The notes below the pieces were generated by a model that worked only from the letters and a program-made list of their open reading frames with translations, was not told the DNA's origin and made no database searches. Below are positions 20,488 to 32,300 of a DNA stretch of 64,000 nt, piece by piece. This stretch comes from Oscarella lobularis (Eukaryota; Porifera; Homoscleromorpha; Homosclerophorida; Oscarellidae), in assembly GCF_947507565.1 (NCBI RefSeq), contig NC_089190.1, forward strand, positions 930,001 to 994,000, in the 5' to 3' direction. How positions within the stretch are numbered: position 1 is the first letter of the stretch; every line of letters starts with the position of its first letter. The position numbers were made by a program, and so were the translations under genes.

Positions 20488-21208
20488 GATAGCGAAGGTC
20501 ATGAACAAGAAGAAACGCCCGGCGAAGAAACGACTTCAGTCATTTACGCCGCTGCCACTCTCTGTCAAAGCCTCACGCTGCCTTCCAGGTCAAACAGAGA
20601 AGCGCTATGACGGAGATGTGCCTCCTAGAAAGCTCGCACTGGTCAAGAGCTAAGTGAAGGGCGTGGCACGTAGTCTACTTTCCTCTCCCCACAGGTTTAC
20701 GTCGACGGCTCAGCGTTTCGAGCCTCTGGAATCCGCGAGTGTAACGAAGAAACGGTGTTTCTGCAAAAGAGGGTTGCCTCGGCCTATAGACTAATCTGCT
20801 TCGCCGCCGTTAGCCAGCGCTTGGCCTAGTGGCTAGGTTACGCGTCGGTGCTATTTACACAATTCTGGGCGGAGACTAAAATATTGAAGTGATTTTGGCC
20901 CTGAAACATACCTAGCGCATGCACACTTGAGTTACACGTATTATGCTACCGCTCGCAAGAGGTTTACCTACCACGCACAACTTGTCACAAGAGGTTTGGC
21001 CAGGGCTGTGCGAACCGGAAGCCTTGATGACGCGCATGCAACGGTAATTTGTAAGGTCAAACCGCAAAAGCGTGCCAAGTTGCCTGCAATCATCTTCGCC
21101 GATTAGTACAGCAGAAATCTTGTACATGCATGAGTCCGTATTTCTAAAAGCTTGCAGCCTGCACGTACAATTGCTTGCTACAAAGACGATGCAGAGACAA
21201 TGCATCGG
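20488..21208. other. Intergenic spacer
   Basis: No coding region supported. A pol III A-box-like TGGCCTAGTGG lies at about 20822-20832 without a B-box. Confidence 0.5.
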
Positions 21209-21812
21209 TTACCGTCGGCCTCATTGAATAACAAACTTCCACTTTACGATTATTTTTAGAAGAAGAGAGCAATCTAGCTGCAAAGCCTTCTGAAGGCTTT
21301 GCATGTATTCATTGCGTGGATGACACTGGGACCAATTGAGAGACCTACGCACTCTAATGGGGAATGACGCAAATTATATGCACCTTTGTCCTGCGTAGGC
21401 GGCAGACTACCTTCCTGTAAACGACTAGGAAGTGTGTACCCGTTTGCGGTTCGTGTAAGTACCGTCGGCCTCACTGAATAACAAACTCCCACTTACTTAT
21501 CGAATAACAAACTCCCACTTCTTCGATTACCATTACTTTGGCTTTCAGACTAAAAAAATGCTCCTATTATTGTACAGTACAATATGCTTACTTTACGATT
21601 ATTTTTAGAAGAAGAGAACAATCTAGCTGCAAAGCCTTAATTCTGAAGGCTTTGTATTCATGCGTGCATGACACTGGGACCAATCTGAGAGACCTACGCA
21701 CTCTAAGGGGGAGCAAATCAGAATGACGCAAATTATATGACCTTCGTCCTGCGTAGGCGGCAAACTACCTTCCTATCTTCCTATAAACGACTGGGAAGTT
21801 AAACCCGTTTTC
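21209..21812. repeat. Diverged direct duplication with internal hairpin
   Basis: A unit of about 210 bp starting TTACGATTATTTTTAGAAGA occurs at about 21244-21450 and again at 21593-21812, with several small indels. The phrase TACCGTCGGCCTCA.TGAATAACAAACT occurs at about 21209 and 21460. In the first copy GCAAAGCCTT/CTG/AAGGCTTTGC (21280-21302) is a perfect 10-bp hairpin. In the second copy the stem is kept with a longer loop. No ORF is supported. Confidence 0.8.
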
Positions 21813-21983
21813 ATTTCGCTTGTCTTCAGAAGAGCTTGGCTAGCTATACCAGTAGCTGCCAAAGACGACCAATCTGCCTTGGCGTTAAATTCCAGGCAGC
21901 CATCACCAGTAATAATACTGTGTTGCCGTTTCTGGCTACAAGAGAATAGCTATATGTACTGTGTATGTTTTAGTAGAAGAGCA

Positions 21984-24900
21984 ATGAAAGCTTTCTTTTT
22001 GGCAGGCTTAGTCCTGACAGGTAAAAATTTATGCTTACGGGAGGCATGCAAAGCGCGAAAAGATTATTTGGAAACGGCTCTAGCCAAATCCTACCGTTCG
22101 CTCCGATTCCTATAAAGGCATTCCGAAAACTAGCTAATTTATTCTTTTCTTCTAATAAAGCATTCCCTTATTGGACTACGCCTCTTACTTGCCCTCAAGA
22201 TGATCCTTGTGGCGGAAGTAAGTCTGCGTCGATCAAGCCCACAATCTGTTGTGAGACAAGAACGCCAATGATTATCAATAGATATCCAAGTAATTGAAAA
22301 CGGACACAAGCGCGGACTACTCACGCCTGCTGCTCCCGGCAACGAAATCTGCGACTTGGATTTGAACGTCGGCTGGTATCGCTTTGTTGACAACGACGGA
22401 AACAAGTTTAAACTTGCCGTCAAAGGAAATGGACAGTGCGCCAATAGAGGCAGCTGCGGAACGATCTCTCCTATAACATTGACAGAACCAGCACCAACGA
22501 CTATCGGAGAAACTAAGCTGATAAAAGGTTGCATCGATTTAATTCAATGCTGCTTGTTTTCAACTGAAGTCTGTGCTCGATACTGTGGCAATCAACTTGG
22601 AACAGTGTATTATCTCACACCTCCTATAGCGTGCTCAATTGCTTATTGCACAGGTATGCCAACAGTTTGCATACCTTAACTAAAAAGCCTTCAACTGTGT
22701 TAATATGTTTGATGGCTAGATGCTGTTAGTTGTGCTTCTAATGAGCACGTTGAGAACGGTGTCTGCAAGCGTAAGTCGGTTTGGTTTTATGACGTTGTTA
22801 GAAATTAATTTTTCTGTTCTGCTAATTCAGCTTCTTATCCGCTGTTGCTCTCAAATCCAGTAGTCACAGCTGATTCGGTACCAAATATAAATAATGGACG
22901 AGATGTGATCTTCAAATGCAAAGTGGACGGGCCTGAAATTCAAAACGCGCAATACAACATCGTATGGCAGAAAGATGGCGTAACGGTCGCAACAAGTACA
23001 ACTATGTCTACTTCGGTACCGGCAACAATTTCGTTGCGGGAGCTATTCAAAGCTCAAGACCTTAGGGCCGTGAAAATGGGATTTAACGTAATAAGCATAT
23101 CAGAAAACACGTCTGCTAATTATTCTCTTTTTTCAGCTGGTTTGCAGCGTCAGTGCCAAGTTTGTCGGCAGCGCGAGAGAGTCTTCTGCCAAATATAGTG
23201 CGGCTTTTTACGCTGGACTTTCAGTAATAGCCGCAGTACTTCTGCATGTGAAGTATTAGATCTCCCTGTTATGTATATATAGGTCAGCCCACTAACGCTG
23301 CTTATTAACGAGAATGACGCCGTTGACAAGTACAAAATTTATCTGAAACCAACAGTGCCAGTAGTTTGCGAAACGGAAAAGCCTTGCCACTTCGACGTTG
23401 CTGTTGGAAACGCGAAATTTATTGCCCAAAACGAAGTTCTTACTTCGAAGTGCGGAATCCGTTTTGATGAAAACAATTGGAATACGGCTCAAACGTTTGA
23501 GATAGCCGGAGTTAGAGACCAGGTTGAAGACGGTCAGAGCGAACAGTTTATCAGGGTAGCTCCAGCTCCGGTTCTACAAGACTTTTTTGAAATGAAAATC
23601 GCTCGAGAGTGGACTCTCATGCCTCAAATACAGCACGTTAGAGTAAGATAATGCCTCTTTCGCTTTGCCTGCACATGCATGAACTATTTTGGCGAATAGG
23701 TGAAAACAACAAATGTTCCTTCTACCAGCTGCGAGGGAACAGGAGACCCCCACTTTAATAGCTTTGATAAAAAGTGAGTGTATACGGAGAATGCCATTTT
23801 TCAATCTCTCAACACTTTGTGCATATAGCTACTACCATTATTATGGTGTAGGCGATTTTTGGCTAGCACGCAATAAGGATCCTGGAAGGACCTGGGGTCC
23901 CATAGAAGTAATAATAGACCCCAGTCACGATTTTAAGCTTACTCTAGGAGAATCTTCCTAGGTCCAGTCGAGAATTTGGACGTGCCGTGGAGCTTACACC
24001 ACGGTGAGTTGCCACTGCGGTGTTGCGATTAGGGAAGGAAATCATGTTGTGTCGATTGATCAATGTTTTTGGCAACAAAGAGATCCAGCTGTAAAGATTC
24101 GTAACATTCCACCTCGAGTTAGGAAACACACACCGGGAAGACTACCGAAAGCTTTTGGCGTATACAAGAATACTGCAGGGACAGAATACAAGGTGAGGCA
24201 ATTCCGCGCATGTTATCCAACGCCTCTACGGTTTCCTCCATATGCCGTATGTTAAAGACTTATCGCAGTCTTACGCTATAATAGTGAACTTCCGTAGATT
24301 TACAGTTCTCGCTAAATTCTTCTCCTATATATTTGATTATCACAGGTTCAGCTTCCTTCTGGAGCCGCTGTGAAGATTACAGTCAGCACGTGGGGAATGA
24401 GCGTTTACGTTCGTTTCAGCGAGGAAGATCGAGGAAAAACGGAAGGATTCTGTGGAAACAACAACGGAAATCCTAATGACGATCTGCGTGGACCCGACGG
24501 AATGCAGTATTCCAAAAACGGCGGATCAGTTGTTCAACCGGCGTTTGCAAACTCATGGAGGTAAGAGCTAATATAGAAAGCACGTGCAGCAACACGTTCT
24601 TAATTAATTTATGTAGAGTTTTGAAAAATGAAAATTTGTTTGGCGCAGCCGTTCTTCAGACGCTAGGAGCAAACGACGTTGCTAATCAATTAAACGGAAA
24701 ATTTTGTCAATGCACGTCTACAGCTAACGAACCTACGGGAAATCTAGATTGCCCGGAGTTCGATGATCCTCTGCTGGTTCAGCCAAAAGCTTTCCTCGGA
24801 AATGGGTGGCTTAGAACTGGAATTGACGTCAGAACAAAACGCGCGGTTGCCAGCGCTGAGGACACACCAACCGACCAGGACGATTTCGACGACGATTACG

Positions 24901-27827
24901 ACTTCATTTTCGATCCTGACGCTGTGCCTGTTATACCGGAATTTCCCACGCCAAACGGAATCACTGAAAAAGCAGCAAGAGATCAATGTAGTACGGTTCT
25001 CATGGGATCTCCAGTGACGCAATCGTGCATTGCCGACAGAAGAATCAAACAGATATCTCCCGAAATCGTTGAATCCTGCGTTGAAGATATTCGGGTAAGA
25101 AAGAATAACAGAGAAGTTGCAACCTGTTAAGTTAGGGCCATTATAACACATCGTGCGTCTAGTTGACTGACGATATGTCTATCGCTAAGGCATACCAGGC
25201 TTCGGTTCTACAGCAGTGTGAAGAAAGCTTGGCCTCAGACGTTTCCTACTGGAAGCCTAACGACACGTCTGTTGACGGATCTCTTGAAGTAAACGAACAA
25301 ACCTTCTTTCTCCAACCGAAGCTTCCGCAGATGATAGCGGCTACGGTCTGTCCGGGAGATTGCAGCGGTCAAGGTGAGTGCGTCAATTCCACTTGCCGTT
25401 GCACTTCCAAATTCACCGGACCGGACTGCTCCATCCAGTCTGACCAAGCTCCGACACTTCTGACTTTCACAAACGGCGGACTCTGTGACAGACAAACCAA
25501 ACCCTGTCGGACCGCTTACGTTGTAGGAGAGGGATTTATTGACAGCGAAGAACTCTCATGCTCAGTATTGAACGAGGTACAAAAATGATACCCGTTGTGA
25601 TTAACATTAATTAATTTTTTCACTTGCAGGAAACAGGCGAAGAGTACAAAACCCTTTCGTCTTATCAAAGTATTTTTGAAGTAACTTGTAATTTACCCCC
25701 GTCAGCTGTTCGACCGCCTATCGGCGATGACAATTCGAAGCCAGCTGAGCATTTCTCAGTTAGAGTCACGGTTGATGGATTGAAATTCAGTAACGCGCTG
25801 ACATACACTATGTACGACTCTAGTTGCTTCAAATGTTCTAAAGCTGGAGATTGCTTTCAAAAGGTTTGATTGCTATAAGATTAATGTTAAAACATTGGTC
25901 CAACAACTGGCACTTAGGAAAACTCTTGCCTTATTCAAAATCGATGTTTTGCTGACGGCGAGGAAAATCCTGCCAATTGGTGTCAGAAATGCCTGCCAAA
26001 AAATAGCACCGTCAATTTTAGCAAAAGGCTAGGTCAGTAAGTTAAAATTGTCTTTTGAAAACTCACCTTACTCTTTAACTAGACAACAAAAAACCTGTCA
26101 TTGTGTCTCCGTCTGTTCTTAAAATAGCAGAAGGATCGGAAGTTCTTTTGAATCTTTCTGCAATCGATCCGGAAAACCGTTCGGTATCATTTCGTATGTA
26201 CACTGACATTGCTGAAACAAATGTAGTTGACGGCTTGTGGTACTGGAAAGTTCCAGAAAAAGCGAACTTGACTGACGACTACCCGTTTCGTTTTAGAGCC
26301 GTAGATATATGCGGCGAAGAAAGTAACTGGTATTCGCCCAAAATTGAAATTATTGAGTGTCCATGCACATCCAACGGAAGATGTATTTTGGAAGAGGGAT
26401 CTGCACTTGGCACAGGAAAGTACAAATGCATTTGCGACTTTGGATACAGAGGAGAGTTCTGCGAAACAGAAGACAGTAAACTCTAAGCCGATCAATCAAA
26501 TATTGAAACTGATCTGTGCTTTCTCTCGTTAGAGGATAAATGTCGTAATAACGAAGAGCCTGTTATTACTTCTCGGCGAAAGTTATATGGGTTCAAAGGT
26601 CAGCTATTCCAATTGAATATTACAGCCTATGATCCAGAACGCAGCTCAGTAATGCTCTTCCAAACTGATGAAAATAATTCAGCAAAAATCCGTTCAGAGG
26701 TAAAACGTCAATGGGCATGGATAGTTCCACAAACACAGAAAGCCTCTTACACTTTCTATTTTGTTGCGCGGGATGAGTGCGGCAAATGGAGCAACGTTTA
26801 CTCGCCTACGGTCCATGTTTTGGATTGTCCTTGTCCTCCTAACTCTATATGCGTCCGAAGAGAGTCCGCGGGCAAAAATGAAACTGACTGTAAATGCAAA
26901 TCCGGTTTTCGAGGCGAAAAATGCGAACTTTCGTCTCCGAAAGAGCCGCCAATTTTACAAATGACAACTGAAATGGGTCTCATTGGCGAATCTTTTACCT
27001 CCATTCTTCTTTACAACAGAACAAGAGGTCGTATACATCTATTTCCCAGTACGGCAAGTCTGGACGATAAAGACAGCAACATCATTCGCAGTGTGCGCTG
27101 CAGGCTTGAAGGCGCTGCTGACAAAAACGAGGAGAGTATCGACGTAGACCGCGATTTAGCTGCTCGTCTTCGCTTTAAAGTAACACAATCTGATAAGATA
27201 CTGCTAATCACTGGCGCTAACACCAAAAGTAACTATCTCAAAGTAGTTCAATCAATTGCGTATAGTCACATAGGAAGCAAAGTAACGGCTAAAAATCGCG
27301 AAGTTTTCTGCTACGTTGAGGACGACAGTGGCATGCGGTCGCCAACGACAAGAAACTACATTTCATTTGACTACTGTGAAGGATCGTCTGACTGCAGGAA
27401 CGGAGAGTGCAAGTCTGGTCGCAAAGGCCGACAGTGCGTTTGCAACAAGGGATTTGTCGGGAAACGTTGCAACGTGGAGGCTACAGCTCCTTCATGCACG
27501 TTTTGCTGCGGTGGGGCTGTACAAGCGTGCAATCGCGAATACAGTTTGTTTCCTGTTTGTCAGACTTGCTGCCGGTACAACCGGAAAAAGTGCCGCAAAG
27601 GGAACCCATCTTTTTGCCTTTGCCTAAACAGAGTACTGCCCTCTGCGGAAGGAGGTCGCTGCTTTGTTGACGGAACGGTCTGCTGCAATGCTGAAGAAAG
27701 GTCACATAACAAATGTGAACAAGCTTACAAACATCTCCCTGTCTGCAGCAGAGATTGCTGCAAAACCGCCTTTTCGTCTCTCTTCTCTCATTCCCGTTTG
27801 TCTCTTTGCGGAAAAGCTGGCGGCTAA
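21984..27827 (+). CDS. VWDE-like secreted protein: D8C/VWD/EGF multidomain
   Basis: About 18 exons with short introns. ATG 21984 starts MKAFFLAGLVLTG (signal peptide), exon 1 ending at 22020. A D8C-like module follows (NEICDLDLNVGWYRF, GSCGTISPI, CC...C pattern, 22340-22650), typical of the VWDE/uromodulin group. Next come an Ig-like beta region (22830-23240), a von Willebrand D domain opening CEGTGDPHFNSFD (about 23735) and including GFCGNNNGNPNDD (about 24445-24485), a very acidic linker (DQDDFDDDYDFIFDPD, about 24870-24930) preceded by RTKR, and EGF modules at about 25350-25440, 26360-26470, 26820-26935 and 27375-27475. The two regions before the middle EGFs carry CGEESNWYSP / CGKWSNVYSP repeats. 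The C-terminus (27490-27827) is Cys-rich with no membrane segment. Order and motifs fit VWDE (von Willebrand factor D and EGF domain protein). A role in extracellular matrix or regeneration is known only for vertebrate relatives. Confidence 0.85.
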
Positions 27828-28283
27828 TCACTGCATGTGTCTCTCCATGCAGGTACTTTTGCGCATTGTCTTGTCTGCCTTTATGTTGTATGTTTTTTCG
27901 TAATTTTTCTGCAAATACAATTGCTGTGCATTGCGAACTGTCTGGTTAGCCAGCAACGGGGAAAGTTGATGCTACCTCGAAATTGCGGATGAGAAACCCG
28001 TCGGTAAGATGTATTCGCTTGTCAGTATTTTTCGATAAGTTTGAGCCAAAAAAGACGCTAACCGAGGCTTTACGGTTGTAATAAAACGTATACGGAGAAA
28101 AGTAGACTGTTCGAACATACTGTAGAGGCTGGCTACGTCAGAACGGGTAACTAGACGCGACACGGTCCTAGTTCTCCTAGTGAAAAAGTAGTGATCTAAA
28201 ATGTTCTCGATCTGTACGGTGTTACTGTACGTGATGTCACTATGACGTCACTGGTGTAATTTGTTCGTGATCTAAAATGCATG
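27828..28283. other. Intergenic spacer after the VWDE-like gene
   Basis: No gene or clear repeat seen. A phrase resembling ATCTAAAATG occurs twice (about 28194 and 28270), with a short GACGTCA-type repeat between. Confidence 0.4.
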
Positions 28284-28695
28284 CCTCACATTCAGTAAAG
28301 AATTTGAGGTTTATCGATCTAGCTACTTACGACGGACGGGTACCGAAAAATAGTTTGGGTGGGGGATGCATGAAAACTTGAGATGCGACAAAAGCGACGA
28401 GAAGAGACGGGCCCATAAGCTAGTCTTGTCATCTTGGTAACCCACGTCATTGTTCCGACGTCCACGGCACGACGACTGGCGAAAACTGCATGTGGCCGTT
28501 CTAATTTCGAAGATGCTTGTACGGACCAGACTGAGCAGAACGGGCGGAAGCATTCAGAACAATGCTTCTTGGATAAAAGAAGGGCTATTCCTTTCTATTC
28601 CCACGCCTATCTAAGAAGTAGGTAGCTTATCTCCTGTCGATATGCTGCCAACCAACAAGTGATGCGTCTCGATCAGGCATCACCGTCCAGAGACA
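28284..28695 (-). pseudogene. Duplicated 5' end of the thioester gene (first exon, start of intron 1, upstream flank)
   Basis: This matches about 13254-13655 with substitutions and small indels. The ATG is kept (MTWVTKMTR) but a 4-base insertion after TRL (AGCT) shifts the frame, and no further exons follow. Both the intron start and the upstream flank are present, so it arose by DNA duplication, not retroposition. Confidence 0.85.
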
Positions 28696-29384
28696 GCTAG
28701 TTTTAGTGGTTGTCCGCGACAGTAGGCACTCCCGGATATAATGCAATTGCTAAAAAAGCAGGTCAATTTATTAACGTACAGTACTTCGCCGTTTGCGTAG
28801 GAGCTGTCAAGCAAAAATCCGAGAAGTGTTACACGAGCAGCAACACACGCGAACAATTTCAGTTTTCTCTAAACGTTATTTATGGAAAATACACTTGTCC
28901 TTGTCCAGTTAGGGTTCGAACACTAAACAGTAAAATCAAATTGAAAAGTAGTCTGGAGCCGTGGCAGAACTATATCTACGGAAAATACACCTTACGTTGT
29001 TTACCTGGGACCTGGGCCTTTGCTCAAGATCAATAGAGCCTCTAATTAGCCTGAAGAAAAAGAGGCAATTTGTGACTCTAATCAAGTTTCAACTAAACTT
29101 AAAATAAAACAGTACAATAAACAACGATAAATAGAAAAGGAATTACACAAATAGGGACTACCATACATCACTCTGCCTGCAGCAGAGAAAGTACTCATCA
29201 AGCTAAAGTACAAACTATGAAAATCGACTAGACGAAAGACAAGGTTCCCAAATATATAGTATAACTAAGGAAAATTAGGAAGCATTAATCGCGTCAGTAT
29301 ATGCGATGGTTCATTCGGGATGCACCTCTTCCAAGAGACGGTTTTCAGTGTCATCTTGCGAACGTTAATTTACACACTTTGAAT
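28696..29384. other. Intergenic spacer before the 3' end of the RNF213-like gene
   Basis: No supported gene. A frame at 28710-29036 is open but shows no family resemblance. TATGGAAAATACAC (about 28881) and a variant TACGGAAAATACAC (about 28976) form a short direct repeat. Confidence 0.4.
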
Positions 29385-32300
29385 TCAGTAGTAAATCTTG
29401 TCGTTTCGCTTACCTTGCGCGGTACGCCCTTTTTTATCCCGACTGTCTATAGCGTTCTGTTGATCAAACCACATCCGACGAAACAAAATTCGCTCTGGCT
29501 GTAGCGCAGAAGATGTCCGCAGTGGCTCTTCGGGGAGATCATCCCCCAAATCCACAAATGGAAATGACTCCCACAGGTTGGAAACTTGCTCGCTCCAAAC
29601 TGCTTGTGTTTCCACTTTCAAACACAAATGTTTTCCGTAAATCAATCTGCACAAATTGCCCAACGTGCATATGTAAAAACATGTCTCATAGTACCTTCGG
29701 AGACAAATTCGAACCCACATGTAATGCTCTACCTTGATGCTGTCAGGCAGACAGTGCGTAGGAAACTCCTCAGCTCTATGCGTTTCTTTATCAAGCAAGA
29801 AACGCTTTAGATATGTCTGTAAAATAGGTTTTATAGATCAATTCATTATTGCAAACTATTCCAAAAATATTCGTATACAAACCAGGTACCTGTGGCTCTT
29901 GTGACATGGATCTCTCCTTGTGGCGAAGCGTCTGATCAAATCTTCTTATTTGCTGTGTAAATGGCTCTTGAGTATCTTCTTGCCAAAGATGGTAAGTTCC
30001 TAAACAACATTCACAGTACTAAGCTACTAAACTTTGATTAATGTCTCCGTATCCAATACGTTTATAATTTTCTTGCAAAGAAAGTAGCCATTTTTGATCG
30101 TTTTCCTCCAACACTGTTTTCAGTGTTATTGGTAAATGAGCAAACTCGTACTCTTCGTTAAGGAGCTTTTGCGAAAAAAAATCTGCAGTGAAAAATAAGT
30201 AGGACAAACGTATTTCCAGAAGGTTTTCTACAAGGTTCTCGTCAAGCCTAAAAGAAGTAAAATATATAAATTTAGTGCAACTAAACCATAAATTACGTTC
30301 TAACGCCAAGTGTATTAGCAAGGCTTATTTCAGTTGGCAGACTTTCTTCTAATTCGTATATGTCCATAAGAAAGCCTTTAAGAGTTTGCTGACTCAAGGT
30401 GTCGCAAGTTTCTTCCCTGTTAGCTGGCCTCAGAACGGTCTGTAAACAAGTAAAACAGAAGTTTAGCATGCCACAACATTCGCCTAACCTGTCTCAAATG
30501 ACAAGCTACTGTCCGGAGGGCTATAAAAATAGCTAATAGTTGGTGATATAATAAAGTGTGAAAATTGATTTGCAACATTTTCTTTGTCTCTGCTGGCAGT
30601 TGTTCCTAAGGAGTAGGTACATTGTACCAATTACAGTCGCTTTTAGCAGCTTCACTTGCCTGGAACGATACATGCAGTTCAACCCTCATTTGTTTCAAGT
30701 CCTCTAAAATGCCCTCTTCACTATGCACCAAACGCTATGTTTAATTTATCTTTTGTAGGTACTCCAAACACCTACCTAGAAGAATGAGCTGCTTCTCCTT
30801 TGGTACTGTTGTTCCCAAAATTAAAATCTATTCTCAAAGGTTTAGTTTTGTCGATAAGAGGTAAGCCGTTCAGAAAATGTTTGACAACGTCTTCTTGCAG
30901 GGCGTCCAAGTCAAACGTGTCGCATGTTTTAGGCAAAGACCTAAAACGCCGTCGTTTATGAGCACTATGGCTGTCCAAGTAGTGCTTGTGAACAAGACCA
31001 GCGAAGTCACTTTCTTCATCAGAAGGAAGACAACCAGTTCTACAAACAAAAAACATTAAAATTTTAGTAAACAAATGCTTTCTTCCAGCCATCTTATGAC
31101 ACATTATCTTGCCTGGAAAGCGTCTATTTTTTGTTCTACTAGTATATATCTTTCTATGTATAGGATTATACTTGTTGTGTATAGCAAAATTTGAAGTTGT
31201 CTTTCATAGAGAATGCCCACCATCAAAAGCACAAAGGTGATACGTTTGACTCTGACAATTACCTTTTGTACTGCCTTCTCTCTTCAAAAGATACATCCCC
31301 AAGAAGACAGTTGTCATAGCTTAATCCGCTTGGATAGACCGTTTTCTCTTCTCGGCAAACGCCAAACAAAAATTCGTTATGACGTTCAATCTAGACAAGT
31401 CTGTGTCAAACTTGAAAAGTTCAGAAACAATAAAGAGCATACTATGTCTTGAATAACGGTATAAAGCAAATCCTCCGAACTTCGTCCCTGTTCAACGCTC
31501 AGCAACTGCATGAGCACGGTACTTCTGTCAATAAACTTTAGTTCTTTTCCACGTGACAGTTGTATTGTTTCGTTTGCAATTTTTACGTAGTCGTTGTATT
31601 TTTCTAGAGCACAAGTTTTACAACTAATTTTATTATACGTAAACAAATGAATACCTTTAACTTTTCGGAAGAGACTACGCATTTGCTTTGCTCGTTCCGG
31701 TAAAGGAAACAAAAACCGCTTTTGTAATAGATTGGGAGAAAGAAAAACACTCTCAACGGTGATTTCAGCAGCTCTGTCTTTTGAGAGCACATGCGCTAGC
31801 TCTCGATGAATCCAGTTGTAAAAGTCAAGAAGATCTGGCAAAAGAAGGCCACCGGCTCTGAAAATGCGTCGCTGAGCGACGAATGTTTTAAGTATTCCAC
31901 AGCCAAAAGTTTTCTTTTCTTTGCTGCATTTCTTTTCTGCGTTCTCTATACTTCTGGCTAACTTTTCGTAATTTGCATCCACAGGAAAAGCACGCAGTAA
32001 GTTTCTACATGCAGGTACATACATAATCGATTAGTGACGGTGTACCAAACCTAGCTTACCGACAGTCCCGTAGAAGTGAAGTCTCTGGCCAAATGCAGTC
32101 AAAGTTCTGTACAAAAGACTTGAAAGAGCCAAATACAACTTTCTCATCTCAATTTTTTTACTGATTTATCTTCAAATTGCCTTAGCACGGGTTCAAACAC
32201 CATGTCATGAAAACAACCTTCGTATATTTGCACATCTTCAAGAGTAGATAAGGAAGAAGTAGACAGCAGAGACTCTTCCATCCGACCAACCTTAAGCAAG

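Noticed and set aside
20819-20880. tRNA-like or SINE-like sequence with A-box TGGCCTAGTGG
   Set aside because: No B-box and no cloverleaf could be drawn; at most a degenerate tRNA-derived fragment.
28710-29036. 108-codon plus-strand ORF
   Set aside because: No recognisable domain, initiates at a non-ATG codon in the spacer and contains an internal short direct repeat; not supported as a gene.
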